Shown piece by piece: positions 1 through 7,834 of a stretch of DNA of 64,000 bases (positions within the stretch are counted from its first letter, which is position 1; every line of letters begins with the position of its first letter). The stretch covers positions 135,589 through 199,588 of the forward strand of contig NZ_RFFH01000012.1 in the NCBI RefSeq assembly GCF_003696265.1, written 5' to 3'. The position numbers and the translations under genes are program-made. A model generated the notes under the pieces. That model saw nothing but the letters and a program-made list of their open reading frames with translations, was not told the origin of the DNA and made no database searches. The DNA is from Nocardia stercoris. Its GTDB lineage: Bacteria > Actinomycetota > Actinomycetes > Mycobacteriales > Mycobacteriaceae.

Positions 1-659
1 CGCTCGACCCGTTCTTCGGGCTCATCGGCGTCGCGACCGCGACCGGTGAGCGGGTGTCGTCGATCCCCCCGGGCGCGCACGGCGGCAACATCGACATCCG
101 CCGGCTCACCGCGGGCGCGACACTCTTCCTGCCCGTGCAGGTCCCGGACGCGCTGTTCTACCTCGGCGACCCGCACTTCGCGCAGGGCAACGGCGAGGTC
201 GCGCTCACCGCGCTGGAGGCACCACTGCGTGCCCGCCTCACCGTCGATCTGATCCCCGCGGCGACCGTGCGCGCGGGACTGGGCCGCAGCGTGGGCCCGT
301 TCGCGGTGGCCCAGGGGTTCGTGGTGCCGACCGGCCTGGACCCGGATCTGAACCGGGCGCTGGAGAACTGCGTCGGCAACGCGATCGAGATGCTGGTCGC
401 GCTGTTCGACGCCGACCCACAGCAGGCGTATCTGTACCTCAGTGCCGCAACGGATTTCACCGTGTCGCAGGCGGTCGACCAGGTCCGAGGCGTGCACGGC
501 GAGATCCGGATCGCCGACTTCGCGCACCGGTCCGGCAGCGACTTCGCCCGCCGGGTGCTGGGTGATCGCGTTGCGCTCGGCGATCGCCGCACGAACAGCC
601 CGGAGGGCGGACCGGCGGCGGTGGAACGTGACTCGAACGAGAGCGACGGCGGCCGGTGA
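1..659 (+). CDS. Acetamidase/formamidase family enzyme, C-terminal part (5' truncated by window edge)
   Basis: The open frame enters from the left edge (first full codon at base 3) and ends at TGA 657-659, so about 218 C-terminal residues are visible; family members are usually near 400 residues. The stretch PPGAHGGNIDIRRL followed by GDPHFAQGNGEV is the characteristic core of FmdA/AmdA enzymes, which hydrolyse formamide or short-chain amides to ammonia and the acid in the cytoplasm. The stop overlaps the GTG start of the amidase gene (656-659), so the two are probably translationally coupled in one operon. The exact amide substrate cannot be read from the sequence, and the N-terminal half is outside the window. 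Confidence 0.88.
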   Translation, partial: LDPFFGLIGVATATGERVSSIPPGAHGGNIDIRRLTAGATLFLPVQVPDALFYLGDPHFAQGNGEVALTALEAPLRARLTVDLIPAATVRAGLGRSVGPFAVAQGFVVPTGLDPDLNRALENCVGNAIEMLVALFDADPQQAYLYLSAATDFTVSQAVDQVRGVHGEIRIADFAHRSGSDFARRVLGDRVALGDRRTNSPEGGPAAVERDSNESDGGR

Positions 660-1996
660 CAGCCGGTGTCTGGCGGGTCTCGGGCGCGCCGCTGGTCGCG
701 GCGACGGCGGCCGGGCCGCTGAGTGGACACACCGTCGCGGTCAAGGATCTGTACGCGGTCGCCGGGTTCGCGTTGGGTGCCGGAGTGCCCGAATTCCTCG
801 GCGCTCCGGAGGAACGGCACGCCGCGGTGGTGTCCGCGCTGCTGGCGGCGGGCGCCGACATCACCGGCATCGCCCATACCGACGAATTCGCCTACAGCAT
901 CACCGGAGTCAACGGGCGCTACGGCATGCCGGTGAATCCGGCGGCGCCGCAACGAATTCCCGGCGGCTCGTCGAGCGGATCCGCTGTGGCGGTGAGTTCG
1001 GGCGCGGTGACGATCGGACTCGGCACCGATACCGCCGGCTCGATCCGGGTCCCGGCCGCCTACCAGGGTCTGTGGGGTATCCGCACGACGCACAGCAGCC
1101 TCTCGGCCGACGGCGTGGTCCCGCTGGCCCCCTCCTTCGACGCCGTAGGCTGGCTGACCCGTGACGCCCGGACCCTGTTCGCCGTGGCGGATTGCCTACT
1201 GCCGCAGCCAATTCGCCGGGGAACCGCCCCCGGATCGAACGGGGAACTCCGGCGGTCCGGTCCGAGCTCCCCCGCGTCCGGGGGCCGCCCACCGGCTGAA
1301 TCCGCGCCTACCGAGATCGAACCGGACTACCTGTCGGAACTCGGACCGCTGTCGGCGCCCACCGACACCGAACCGGACTACCTGTCGGGACTCGGACCGC
1401 TGCCCGCCGACGAACTCGTCGTCGATCCGGCCCTGTGCGACGTGGCCGACCCCGAACTCGCAGACCGCGCCGTCCGGGTAGCGGCCGCCGCGGGAGCCCG
1501 TCGAATCCACATCGGCGCCGACCTCGACACCTGGTTCGCGGCCTTCCGCACGGTCCAGGCCCACGAGGCGTGGGCCGCCCACGGCCCGTGGATCGGCGAG
1601 CATCGGAATGCCCTGGAACCCGAAGTGGCACAACGCTTCGCCTATGCCGCGACGATTACCGGCGCAGCGGCCGCCCAGGAACGTGCCGTCCTGGCCGCCG
1701 CGACCGAAGTCCTGCGCACCGCCCTGTCCGGCCGGGCGCTACTGCTCCCCGCCACCGCCACCCTGCCGCCGCTGCGCACCGCGGCACCCGCCGACCTGGA
1801 AGCCGGCCGCATGCGCACTCTCCAGCTGACCGGCCTGGCCTCCCTCGCCGGACTCCCCGCGGTCGCCTTCCCGGTCGCACCCGTGGACGGAATCCCGGTG
1901 GGGCTCTGCGTGATCGGCGCGCCGCACACCGACCGTGACCTGATCCGAGTAGCGGCCGGGATCGCCGACCGATCTGCTGAACGAGTCTGCGTGTAG
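656..1996 (+). CDS. Amidase-signature family hydrolase
   Basis: A 446-residue amidase-signature enzyme. All three catalytic elements are visible: Lys30 in VAVKDLY, the cis-Ser in GGSSSGS (residues 103-109) and the nucleophile Ser129 in TDTAGSIRVPA. Such enzymes cleave amides or ureido compounds to acid plus ammonia; similarity is to short amidases of the allophanate-hydrolase/AtzF type, but the substrate is unknown. The GTG start overlaps the preceding formamidase stop by 4 bp. Between the signature domain and the C-terminal domain lies a poorly conserved linker with a 17-residue tandem duplication (see separate entry). Together with the upstream enzyme this suggests a two-step amide degradation unit. 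Confidence 0.85.
   Translation: MTAGVWRVSGAPLVAATAAGPLSGHTVAVKDLYAVAGFALGAGVPEFLGAPEERHAAVVSALLAAGADITGIAHTDEFAYSITGVNGRYGMPVNPAAPQRIPGGSSSGSAVAVSSGAVTIGLGTDTAGSIRVPAAYQGLWGIRTTHSSLSADGVVPLAPSFDAVGWLTRDARTLFAVADCLLPQPIRRGTAPGSNGELRRSGPSSPASGGRPPAESAPTEIEPDYLSELGPLSAPTDTEPDYLSGLGPLPADELVVDPALCDVADPELADRAVRVAAAAGARRIHIGADLDTWFAAFRTVQAHEAWAAHGPWIGEHRNALEPEVAQRFAYAATITGAAAAQERAVLAAATEVLRTALSGRALLLPATATLPPLRTAAPADLEAGRMRTLQLTGLASLAGLPAVAFPVAPVDGIPVGLCVIGAPHTDRDLIRVAAGIADRSAERVCV
1304..1405 (+). repeat. 51-bp in-frame tandem duplication inside the amidase gene
   Basis: Two adjacent 51-bp units, 1304-1354 and 1355-1405, encode APTEIEPDYLSELGPLS and APTDTEPDYLSGLGPLP. They sit in the linker after the amidase signature and do not include catalytic residues. 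The duplication keeps the reading frame and looks recent because most codons are identical. Confidence 0.8.
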
Positions 1997-2042
1997 CCCC
2001 CGAGGACTTTCAGGGTAGCGGTGGTGGCGGATCGGCGAGCGA

Positions 2043-2492
2043 TCAAGCACCGCGCAGGTGCCCGCAGTAGCCGACCGGCGGCGCACCCTTGGACACCAGA
2101 AATTCGACCACCAGCCACAATCCGACGCCGCCGACGACTGTGATCGCGATCGGGGCGAGAGTACTGCGGCGCGCCAGCGGATCTGTGCGGAGCAGCTTGG
2201 CATTGGCGAGAATGGACGACGCTCCGATGGCAGTGCTCATGAGCGGCATGACGATCAGAGCAACCAGGAACAGGAACGTCATGGCGAACCGTCCGCCGGC
2301 GTCGAGTTCGATCTCGCAACCGTCCCAGGAATCCCGCATGCGGACCAGGGTCAGCCACGCCGCACCGACCCCGCACACCGCATATGCCCACAGCCACCAC
2401 GCCGACCAGCGGGCGCGTGGACGAGCGTTCGGGTAGGGAGGGTTCCGCGGGCTCCGGCGCATCGGGTGGTTCCGTTCGTGCTCGATAGACAA
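2043..2492 (-). CDS. Hypothetical small integral membrane protein
   Basis: The open frame encodes up to 149 residues from TTG (2490-2492); an internal ATG at 2460-2462 would give 139. I do not recognise the family. Three hydrophobic segments can be seen: around residues 32-52 (WWLWAYAVCGVGAAWLTL), 70-95 (MTFLFLVALIVMPLMSTAIG) and 112-132, separated by short charged loops, with an arginine- and proline-rich N-terminus. It lies tail to tail with the amidase gene (46 bp between stops) and reads in the same direction as the downstream amidohydrolase-GntR group but is separated from it. Function unknown; coding status rests on length and the clear membrane segments. Confidence 0.55.
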   Translation of the reverse strand: MSIEHERNHPMRRSPRNPPYPNARPRARWSAWWLWAYAVCGVGAAWLTLVRMRDSWDGCEIELDAGGRFAMTFLFLVALIVMPLMSTAIGASSILANAKLLRTDPLARRSTLAPIAITVVGGVGLWLVVEFLVSKGAPPVGYCGHLRGA

Positions 2493-2654
2493 TGGTGTTC
2501 TTGGGAACTGACGCGACCGGCGATCGTGGCATTCGCCATCGCCGCGCCTGCGCTGTCCGCCATGGCATCGACACTATGGAGTGAATACGGAGAGGATCCG
2601 CGCTGATTGTGGAGATCCTGTGTGGATCCGGTCCCGCTCGCTATCCGGCAGGCG

Positions 2655-3965
2655 CTAACCGCAGGGGTGGGCGACCGCGCGCCGCGCCTCCACGGTGGGC
2701 GGGCCGTCCACCCGGGGGACGTGGTGCAACTGTCGAACGGTGGTGGTGCGCGCCACGATTCGGCCCGCCTTGAGGACGTAGGCGCGGTCGGGGCGGTCGA
2801 GCAGGACGTCGGCGACCCGGCGGGTCGACAGGACGACCAGGTCGGCGGGGACACCGGGGCGGATGCCGTAGTCGGGGGCGAGGCCGACGATGCGGGCGGC
2901 TTCGGTGGTGGCCATGGCGAGGACCCGGTTCAGGTCGGCGGCGCCCGACAGATGCCCGGTCTGGGCGAGGAACAGGCCGATGTCGAGCAGGTCGGCGTTG
3001 CCGTACGGGGTGAAGGCGTTGCGGATGTTGTTGGAGGAGTAGGCGGTCGTGACGCCGGCGGCCCACAGTTCCCGGACCGGTGCGACGCCACGGCGCACGT
3101 TCACCGTGTCGGCGCGACCGCCCAGGTGCATGTCGGTGGCCGGTAGCGAGACGACCGCCACCCCGGCCGCGGCGAGCCGGGCCAGGGTGTCCGCGCGGCG
3201 GACCGGGTCCAGGCCGGCGAGGGAAGTCATGTGGCCCAACGCAACCCGGCCGGACATGCCGGTGCGCTCGGTGACCGCGGCGATGTAGTCGGCCATGGCG
3301 AAGCGGGGGTCGGTGGCGTCGTCGGCGAAATCGGCGTGAATGTCGACCGGGACCCCGAACTCGGCGGCGACGTCGAAGACCAGGTCGACGTGGCGGCGGC
3401 AGGCGGCGACATCGGCCTCGTTGTAGGCGCACCCGCCGGCGACATCCGCGCCGCGGCGCAGACTCTCCCGGAGCAGCTCCAGCGTGCCGGGCGCGCGCAG
3501 GATGCCTTCCTGGGGGAAGGCGACGATCTGCAGATCGATCCGGCCCCGGTATTCCTCGCGCAGTTCCAGGAGGGCGTCGACGCCGCGCAGGCCGACGATC
3601 GGGTCGACGTCGGGGTGGGCGCGAATGACGGTGGTGCCGTTGCCGATCGCCAGATCCAGCACGCGGCGGGCCCGGTCGCGAACGGACTCGACGGTGAACT
3701 CGCGTTTGAGTTCCGCGGTGACCGCGATGGCTCCGGCGAGCGTGCCGTCCGGGTTGGCGCGTTCCCGGTCCAGCAGCGCCTTGTCCAGGTGCACATGGGA
3801 TTCCACCAGCCCGGGAATGACGACCCGTCCGGCACAGTCGATCTCCTCAGGCGCGACGTCGGGCAGTTCGGGCCCGATCTCGGTGATCCGCCCGCCGGTC
3901 ACGGCGATGTCCACCGGGAGCATGTCGTCGGCGATTCGGGCCCGGCGCAGCACGAGATCCGGCAT
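2655..3965 (-). CDS. Cytosine-deaminase-like amidohydrolase (paralogue A)
   Basis: 436 residues of the metal-dependent amidohydrolase superfamily, closest in pattern to cytosine deaminase/AtzC-type enzymes that hydrolyse ring or exocyclic C-N bonds. The ATG at 3963-3965 is chosen because AGGAGG stands just before it; the frame is open further upstream, but that would cross the operator at 4012. Metal ligands: His57 and His59 in SHVHLDK, His210 in DIHADF, His245 in GHMTSL. At the position of the usual catalytic Asp (HDD in CodA) the protein reads SSNNIRN, so Asp is replaced by Asn near residue 312. Its paralogue at 5701 keeps the Asp. The gene follows the GntR gene on the same strand and has its own putative GntR operator. 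Confidence 0.85.
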   Translation of the reverse strand: MPDLVLRRARIADDMLPVDIAVTGGRITEIGPELPDVAPEEIDCAGRVVIPGLVESHVHLDKALLDRERANPDGTLAGAIAVTAELKREFTVESVRDRARRVLDLAIGNGTTVIRAHPDVDPIVGLRGVDALLELREEYRGRIDLQIVAFPQEGILRAPGTLELLRESLRRGADVAGGCAYNEADVAACRRHVDLVFDVAAEFGVPVDIHADFADDATDPRFAMADYIAAVTERTGMSGRVALGHMTSLAGLDPVRRADTLARLAAAGVAVVSLPATDMHLGGRADTVNVRRGVAPVRELWAAGVTTAYSSNNIRNAFTPYGNADLLDIGLFLAQTGHLSGAADLNRVLAMATTEAARIVGLAPDYGIRPGVPADLVVLSTRRVADVLLDRPDRAYVLKAGRIVARTTTVRQLHHVPRVDGPPTVEARRAVAHPCG

Positions 3966-4011
3966 GGATTTCCTCCTGAGAACACGGCCCTGCGGCATGC
4001 ACGGCCGTATT

Positions 4012-4021
4012 TTGTATACGA
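4012..4021. promoter_or_regulatory. Putative GntR operator TTGTATACGA upstream of amidohydrolase A
   Basis: Matches the repeated site TTGTATACGA around a palindromic GTATAC core. It lies 47 bp upstream of the amidohydrolase A start and downstream of the GntR stop, so this gene probably has its own controlled promoter. The match with sites at 4742, 4892 and 6916 supports one regulator acting on all. Confidence 0.65.
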
Positions 4022-4062
4022 CCACCATGTTTCGTGCGGAGGCGAGAAGTGCTGCGGTGGTG

Positions 4063-4710
4063 TTAACCCTGCGCGTGCCGCAGCCGGTAGGCGGACGCGG
4101 CGTGAGCGATGTGCTCGGCCACCACTCGGGCGGCGTCGTCGGGGTCCCCGGCTTCCAGTGCGGCACAGATCTGTTCGTGCTCGTCCCAGGAATCGCCGGC
4201 CCGCCGCGGCAGCTCGACGGCGTAGACCCAGGCGATCTTCCAGCTCAGCTGGGTGATCAGCTGCCGCAGCAGGGTACTGCCGGACGCCTCGGCCAGGACC
4301 TCGTGGAAGCGGCTGTTGAGCCGGGCCAGTTCCTCGAGCCGGCCGCCGCGCACCGCGTCCTGACCGAGCGCGGTGAGCTCCTTGAGCCGGCCGAGCTGTT
4401 CGGGCGTGCGGCGCACCGCGGCCCGTGCGGCGCACAGCGGTTCGATCCGGGCGCGGATCTCCAGCAGGTCCGCGGCCTCGGGTTCGGTCAGTTCGGCGAC
4501 GAAAACACCGGCGTAGGGCCGTGACTGGGCGAAACCCTCGGCTTCGAGGGTGCGCAGCGCCTCGCGGACCGGTACGCGCGAGACGCCGTAGCGCTCGGCG
4601 AGCGCCTCCTCGGTGAGCCGGTCGCCGGGGGCGTGGACTCCGCTGATGATGTCGTCGCGGACGGCGCGGCACAGTTGCTGCGGCGTCATCCGGCGGACGG
4701 TGCTGCTCAC
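4063..4710 (-). CDS. GntR-family transcriptional regulator (FCD/FadR type)
   Basis: 215 residues: an N-terminal winged HTH (about 10-75, with GVSRVPVREALRTLEAEG, the typical GntR recognition helix) and a C-terminal all-helical FCD ligand domain (about 85-210; metal-site pattern Asp/His seen in SRFHEVL and AEHIAHAA). FCD regulators are usually repressors released by a carboxylate or pathway intermediate. The GTG start at 4708-4710 has GAGG before it. The gene is divergent from the TauE/amidohydrolase/ABC genes, and copies of one 10-bp site lie upstream of itself (4742) and its neighbours, so it most likely controls the whole cluster and itself. Confidence 0.88.
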   Translation of the reverse strand: MSSTVRRMTPQQLCRAVRDDIISGVHAPGDRLTEEALAERYGVSRVPVREALRTLEAEGFAQSRPYAGVFVAELTEPEAADLLEIRARIEPLCAARAAVRRTPEQLGRLKELTALGQDAVRGGRLEELARLNSRFHEVLAEASGSTLLRQLITQLSWKIAWVYAVELPRRAGDSWDEHEQICAALEAGDPDDAARVVAEHIAHAASAYRLRHAQG

Positions 4711-4741
4711 GGGGGCCTCACAAACGGATGCTGGACGGGAT

Positions 4742-4751
4742 TTGCATACGA
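4742..4751. promoter_or_regulatory. Putative GntR autoregulatory operator (TTGCATACGA)
   Basis: One mismatch from the consensus TTGTATACGA, located 31 bp upstream of the GntR start codon. The altered central base breaks the GTATAC palindrome, as expected for a weaker autoregulatory site. Confidence 0.55.
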
Positions 4752-4891
4752 TCGGCCGCGCGCCGCGGGACCGGTCCGATCGAATCTACTCCACCTGCCG
4801 GTGCGGTGGGCAGCGGCGATCGCGCGACCGGGATCGCACCGATGAGAAGTGCTGTGCGGTAGACAACTTCGACTCGCTGGGTCGGGACAGT

Positions 4892-4901
4892 TTGTATACG
4901 A
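4892..4901. promoter_or_regulatory. Putative GntR operator upstream of the TauE gene
   Basis: Exact TTGTATACGA, 32 bp upstream of the TauE/SafE start and about 140 bp from the second operator on the GntR side. The divergent region 4711-4933 thus carries two sites, one for each direction. Confidence 0.65.
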
Positions 4902-4933
4902 TGCGCTGCAACTCTGCCCGGAAGGCTCGCTCC

Positions 4934-5677
4934 ATGGATCCCGCACATCTGTTGCTCCTGCTCGTCGCCGGCTTCGGCGCCGGTATCTGTAATGCCATCG
5001 CCGGTGGTGGCAGCCTGTTGTCGTTCCCCGCGCTGCTGGCCACCGGCCTGCCACCGGTCGCCGCGACCGTCACCAACGCGGTATCGGTGTGGCCGGGATA
5101 TCTCGGCGGCGCGACCGCCCTGCGCAAGCGGCTCGACGATCATCGCGAACTGGTGCCGCGGCTGGTGCTGACCGGCGCACTGGGCGCGGCCGTGGGGGTC
5201 GTGGTCCTGTTGGTCGCGCCGCCCAAGGTGTTCGCCGCGCTCGTCCCGTATCTGATCCTGTCGGCGACCGCGCTGTTCACCGCGCAGCCGATGCTGTCGC
5301 GGCGGCTGGCGGAACGGACCGGCGACTCGCCACTGCTGCTGTTCGCCGGTGTGTTCGTCGGCGGTGCGTACGGCGCGTACTTCAACGGCGGCATGGGAAT
5401 CGTGTTGCTGACGGCGTTGGCGCTCGGCATCGACGCCTCGATTACCCTGCTCAACGGCCTGAAGAGCCTGCTCACCCTGACCGTGTCGACGACCGCCACG
5501 GTCGCGGTGGCGCTGTTCGGTCCGGTGCACTGGCTCGCGGTCGCTGTCCTCGCGCCGGCCTGCCTGCTCGGTGGCGTGGCCGGTGCGAAACTCGCTGACC
5601 GGTTGCGGCCCAAGGCGTTCCGAACCCTCGTCATCGTGTTCGGCGTCGGCGCCGGTGTCGCGATGCTGATCCCCTGA
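4934..5677 (+). CDS. TauE/SafE family membrane permease
   Basis: 247 residues with about seven to eight hydrophobic segments and the glycine-rich family signature GICNAIAGGGSLLSFPAL in the first helix and GGAYGAYFNGGMGI in the second half, reflecting the internal repeat of the TauE/SafE fold. Family members export or import small organic acids such as sulfoacetate, or act in sulfite export. The ATG at 4934 is preferred because GGAAGG lies about 8 nt upstream and because earlier starts would overlap the GntR operator. It is 23 bp upstream of amidohydrolase B and presumably moves a substrate or product of that pathway; the direction of transport is unknown. Confidence 0.85.
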   Translation: MDPAHLLLLLVAGFGAGICNAIAGGGSLLSFPALLATGLPPVAATVTNAVSVWPGYLGGATALRKRLDDHRELVPRLVLTGALGAAVGVVVLLVAPPKVFAALVPYLILSATALFTAQPMLSRRLAERTGDSPLLLFAGVFVGGAYGAYFNGGMGIVLLTALALGIDASITLLNGLKSLLTLTVSTTATVAVALFGPVHWLAVAVLAPACLLGGVAGAKLADRLRPKAFRTLVIVFGVGAGVAMLIP

Positions 5678-5700
5678 ACCGGTAGAGAAGAGGTATTCCG

Positions 5701-6906
5701 ATGTACGACTTGCTGTTACGTGGTGGGCGGCCCTGGATTCCCGGCGGGAGCCCGGAGGTCACCGATATCGCGATCGCCGGCGGGCGGATCGCGGCTGTCG
5801 GCCGTGACCTCGCGACCGCCACGCAGACCGTCGATCTCGACGGCGCGCTGGTGTTGCCGGGCCTGGTCGACGCGCACTGCCACCTGGACAAGACCCTGTT
5901 CGGCGGCCCCTGGGTACCCAACACCGGCGGCCTGACCCTGGCCGGGCGAATCGCCAACGGCGAGGGGCGCCGCGACGAACTGGGCCTGCCCAGCACCGAC
6001 TACGCGGCGAATCTGCTGGGCGCCATGATCACCGCCGGCACCAGCCACGTGCGCAGTCACGTGGACATCGATCCCGAGGTCGGGCTGCGCGGGGTGGAGG
6101 CTGTCCGCGAGGCCGCCGCCCGGCACGCCGACCGGGTGGATGTGCAGCTGGTCGCCTTCCCGCAGGGCGGGTTGCTGGCCCGGCCCGGCACCGCCGAGCT
6201 GCTCGAGGCCGCGCTCGCCGACGGGGTCGAGGTGGTCGGCGGGCTGGATCCGGCCGGCTACGACCGCGACGCCACCGGCCAGCTGGATCTGCTGTTCGAT
6301 CTCGCCGAGAAGTACGGCGCGCGGATCGATATCCACCTGCACGATCGCGGCGCGCTGGGCATGTGGCAGTACGAGCTGATCATCGACCGCACCCGGGCGA
6401 CTGGGCTGGCCGGCCGGGTGACCGTGTCGCACGCGTATGCGATGGGGGAGCTGCCCGCGGCCGACCAGCAGCGGATCGCCGAGGGGCTGGCGGAGGCGGG
6501 CGTCGCGATGATCACCTGCGCGGTGGGTGACGCGCCGGTGGTCCCGGTGCGGCTCATGCATCGCGCGGGCGCCGCTCTCGGGCTCGGCAACGACGGCATC
6601 CGTGACCTGTGGACGCCGTACGGGGACGGGGACATGTTGCGCCGCACCATGACTGTGGCCTTCCGCGACCGACTGGTGTCCGACACCGACATCGAGCTCG
6701 CCCTGGCCGCCGGAACCTTCGGGGGCGCCGGGATCCTCGGGCTCGCCGGATACGGGCTCGGGGTGGGTGACGCGGCCGATCTGTTCACCGTGCAGGCCGA
6801 AACTGTCGCTGCGGCAGTCGTTTCCGTGCCGCAGCGCGCTCTGGTGCTCAAGCGCGGCCGGGTCGTGGCCCGCGACGGCGCGCTGGTGGCGGTGGGGGAC
6901 AAGTAA
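5701..6906 (+). CDS. Cytosine-deaminase-like amidohydrolase (paralogue B)
   Basis: 401 residues, paralogous to the enzyme at 2655-3965 over the whole length. The metal-binding and catalytic residues of the cytosine deaminase group are present: His59 and His61 in DAHCHLDK, Lys64, His212 in DIHLHD, His244 in VSHAYAMG and Asp298 in GNDGIRDLWTPYG. It should hydrolyse a cyclic or exocyclic C-N bond in a nitrogen-containing compound; the substrate is not evident. Start ATG with GAGAAGAGG upstream. It is in the same direction and 23 bp after the TauE gene, hence one operon. Keeping the Asp that paralogue A lacks suggests this is the more conventional catalyst of the pair. Confidence 0.87.
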   Translation: MYDLLLRGGRPWIPGGSPEVTDIAIAGGRIAAVGRDLATATQTVDLDGALVLPGLVDAHCHLDKTLFGGPWVPNTGGLTLAGRIANGEGRRDELGLPSTDYAANLLGAMITAGTSHVRSHVDIDPEVGLRGVEAVREAAARHADRVDVQLVAFPQGGLLARPGTAELLEAALADGVEVVGGLDPAGYDRDATGQLDLLFDLAEKYGARIDIHLHDRGALGMWQYELIIDRTRATGLAGRVTVSHAYAMGELPAADQQRIAEGLAEAGVAMITCAVGDAPVVPVRLMHRAGAALGLGNDGIRDLWTPYGDGDMLRRTMTVAFRDRLVSDTDIELALAAGTFGGAGILGLAGYGLGVGDAADLFTVQAETVAAAVVSVPQRALVLKRGRVVARDGALVAVGDK

Positions 6907-6915
6907 ATCCGTAGA

Positions 6916-6925
6916 TTGTATACGA
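6916..6925. promoter_or_regulatory. Putative GntR operator upstream of the ABC importer operon
   Basis: Exact TTGTATACGA just after the amidohydrolase B stop and 60 bp before the ABC ATPase start, so the importer genes appear to have their own GntR-controlled promoter. A partial copy with the GTATAC core (7051-7058) lies inside the first codons of the ATPase gene and may be a second half of a looped operator. Confidence 0.62.
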
Positions 6926-6985
6926 AACAAGGGCGTAATCGTGCGGACCGCGAACGGCAACGACCCGCCGATAGAACTGTGAGGT

Positions 6986-7834
6986 ATGAGCAGCACCACT
7001 TCACAAGGCATCTCGGGAGAGGGCCGGGCCCGCACCGGCGCCGGCGGCACTGTATACGCCGACCCGGCGCCGGTGCCCTCGGCACTGGCTTTCCGCAACG
7101 TCTCCCTGGTATTCGGTAACGGCACCCGCGCCCTCGACGGCATCGACATCGACATCCGGCCCGGCGAATTCGTCTCCCTGGTCGGCCCGTCCGGGTGCGG
7201 CAAGTCCACCCTGCTCCGGGTCGCCGCCGGGTTCGACCGCCCCACCGACGGGACCGTCGAAACCGCCGGCGGCACGCTGGGTTACGTGTTCCAGGACGCG
7301 ACCCTGCTGGCCTGGCGTTCGGTGCTGCGGAACGTGGAGCTGCCCGCCGAGCTGGCGGGAATCGGCAAGGCCACGCGCCGGGCCGCCGCGCTCGACGCCA
7401 TCGAGCGGGTGGGCCTGTCCGGCTTCGAGAACCACAAGCCCGCACAGCTTTCCGGTGGAATGCGGATGCGGGCCTCGATCGCCCGGGCGCTCACGACCGA
7501 GCCCCAACTGTTCCTGTTCGACGAACCGTTCGGCGCGCTCGACGAGATCACCCGGCAGCGGCTGAACGAGGAGGTGAGCGCGCTCTACCGGCGCTCCGGC
7601 TTCACCGGCGTGTTCGTCACCCACTCGGTGGCCGAGGCGGTATTCATGTCCACCCGGATCGTCGTGCTGACCGGCCGGCCCGGCCGGGTCGCCGCGGATA
7701 TCGCGGTGCCACTGGACTTTCCGCGCACCCCCGAAGTCCGCTACACCCCCGAGTTCGGTGCGGTCGCGGCGACCGTGTCGGCCGCGCTGCGCCAGGCCGA
7801 CGTAGCCACCCCGGCCGAGCGGGCCGCCGCATGA
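6986..7834 (+). CDS. ABC importer ATP-binding protein (Tau/Ssu/Nrt type)
   Basis: 282 residues with Walker A GPSGCGKST, signature LSGGMRMRASIARAL, Walker B LFLFDEPF and the H-loop in VFVTHSVAEAV. This pattern (LSGGM and the VTHSVAEA switch) is that of the nitrate/sulfonate/taurine ATPases. It energises import with the permease at 7831 and lipoprotein at 8722. The first ~33 residues before ALAFRNVSLVF are an unusual serine/glycine-rich extension; the ATG at 6986 has GTGAGG just before it, but a later start is possible. The stop overlaps the permease start (ATGA). Confidence 0.9.
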   Translation: MSSTTSQGISGEGRARTGAGGTVYADPAPVPSALAFRNVSLVFGNGTRALDGIDIDIRPGEFVSLVGPSGCGKSTLLRVAAGFDRPTDGTVETAGGTLGYVFQDATLLAWRSVLRNVELPAELAGIGKATRRAAALDAIERVGLSGFENHKPAQLSGGMRMRASIARALTTEPQLFLFDEPFGALDEITRQRLNEEVSALYRRSGFTGVFVTHSVAEAVFMSTRIVVLTGRPGRVAADIAVPLDFPRTPEVRYTPEFGAVAATVSAALRQADVATPAERAAA

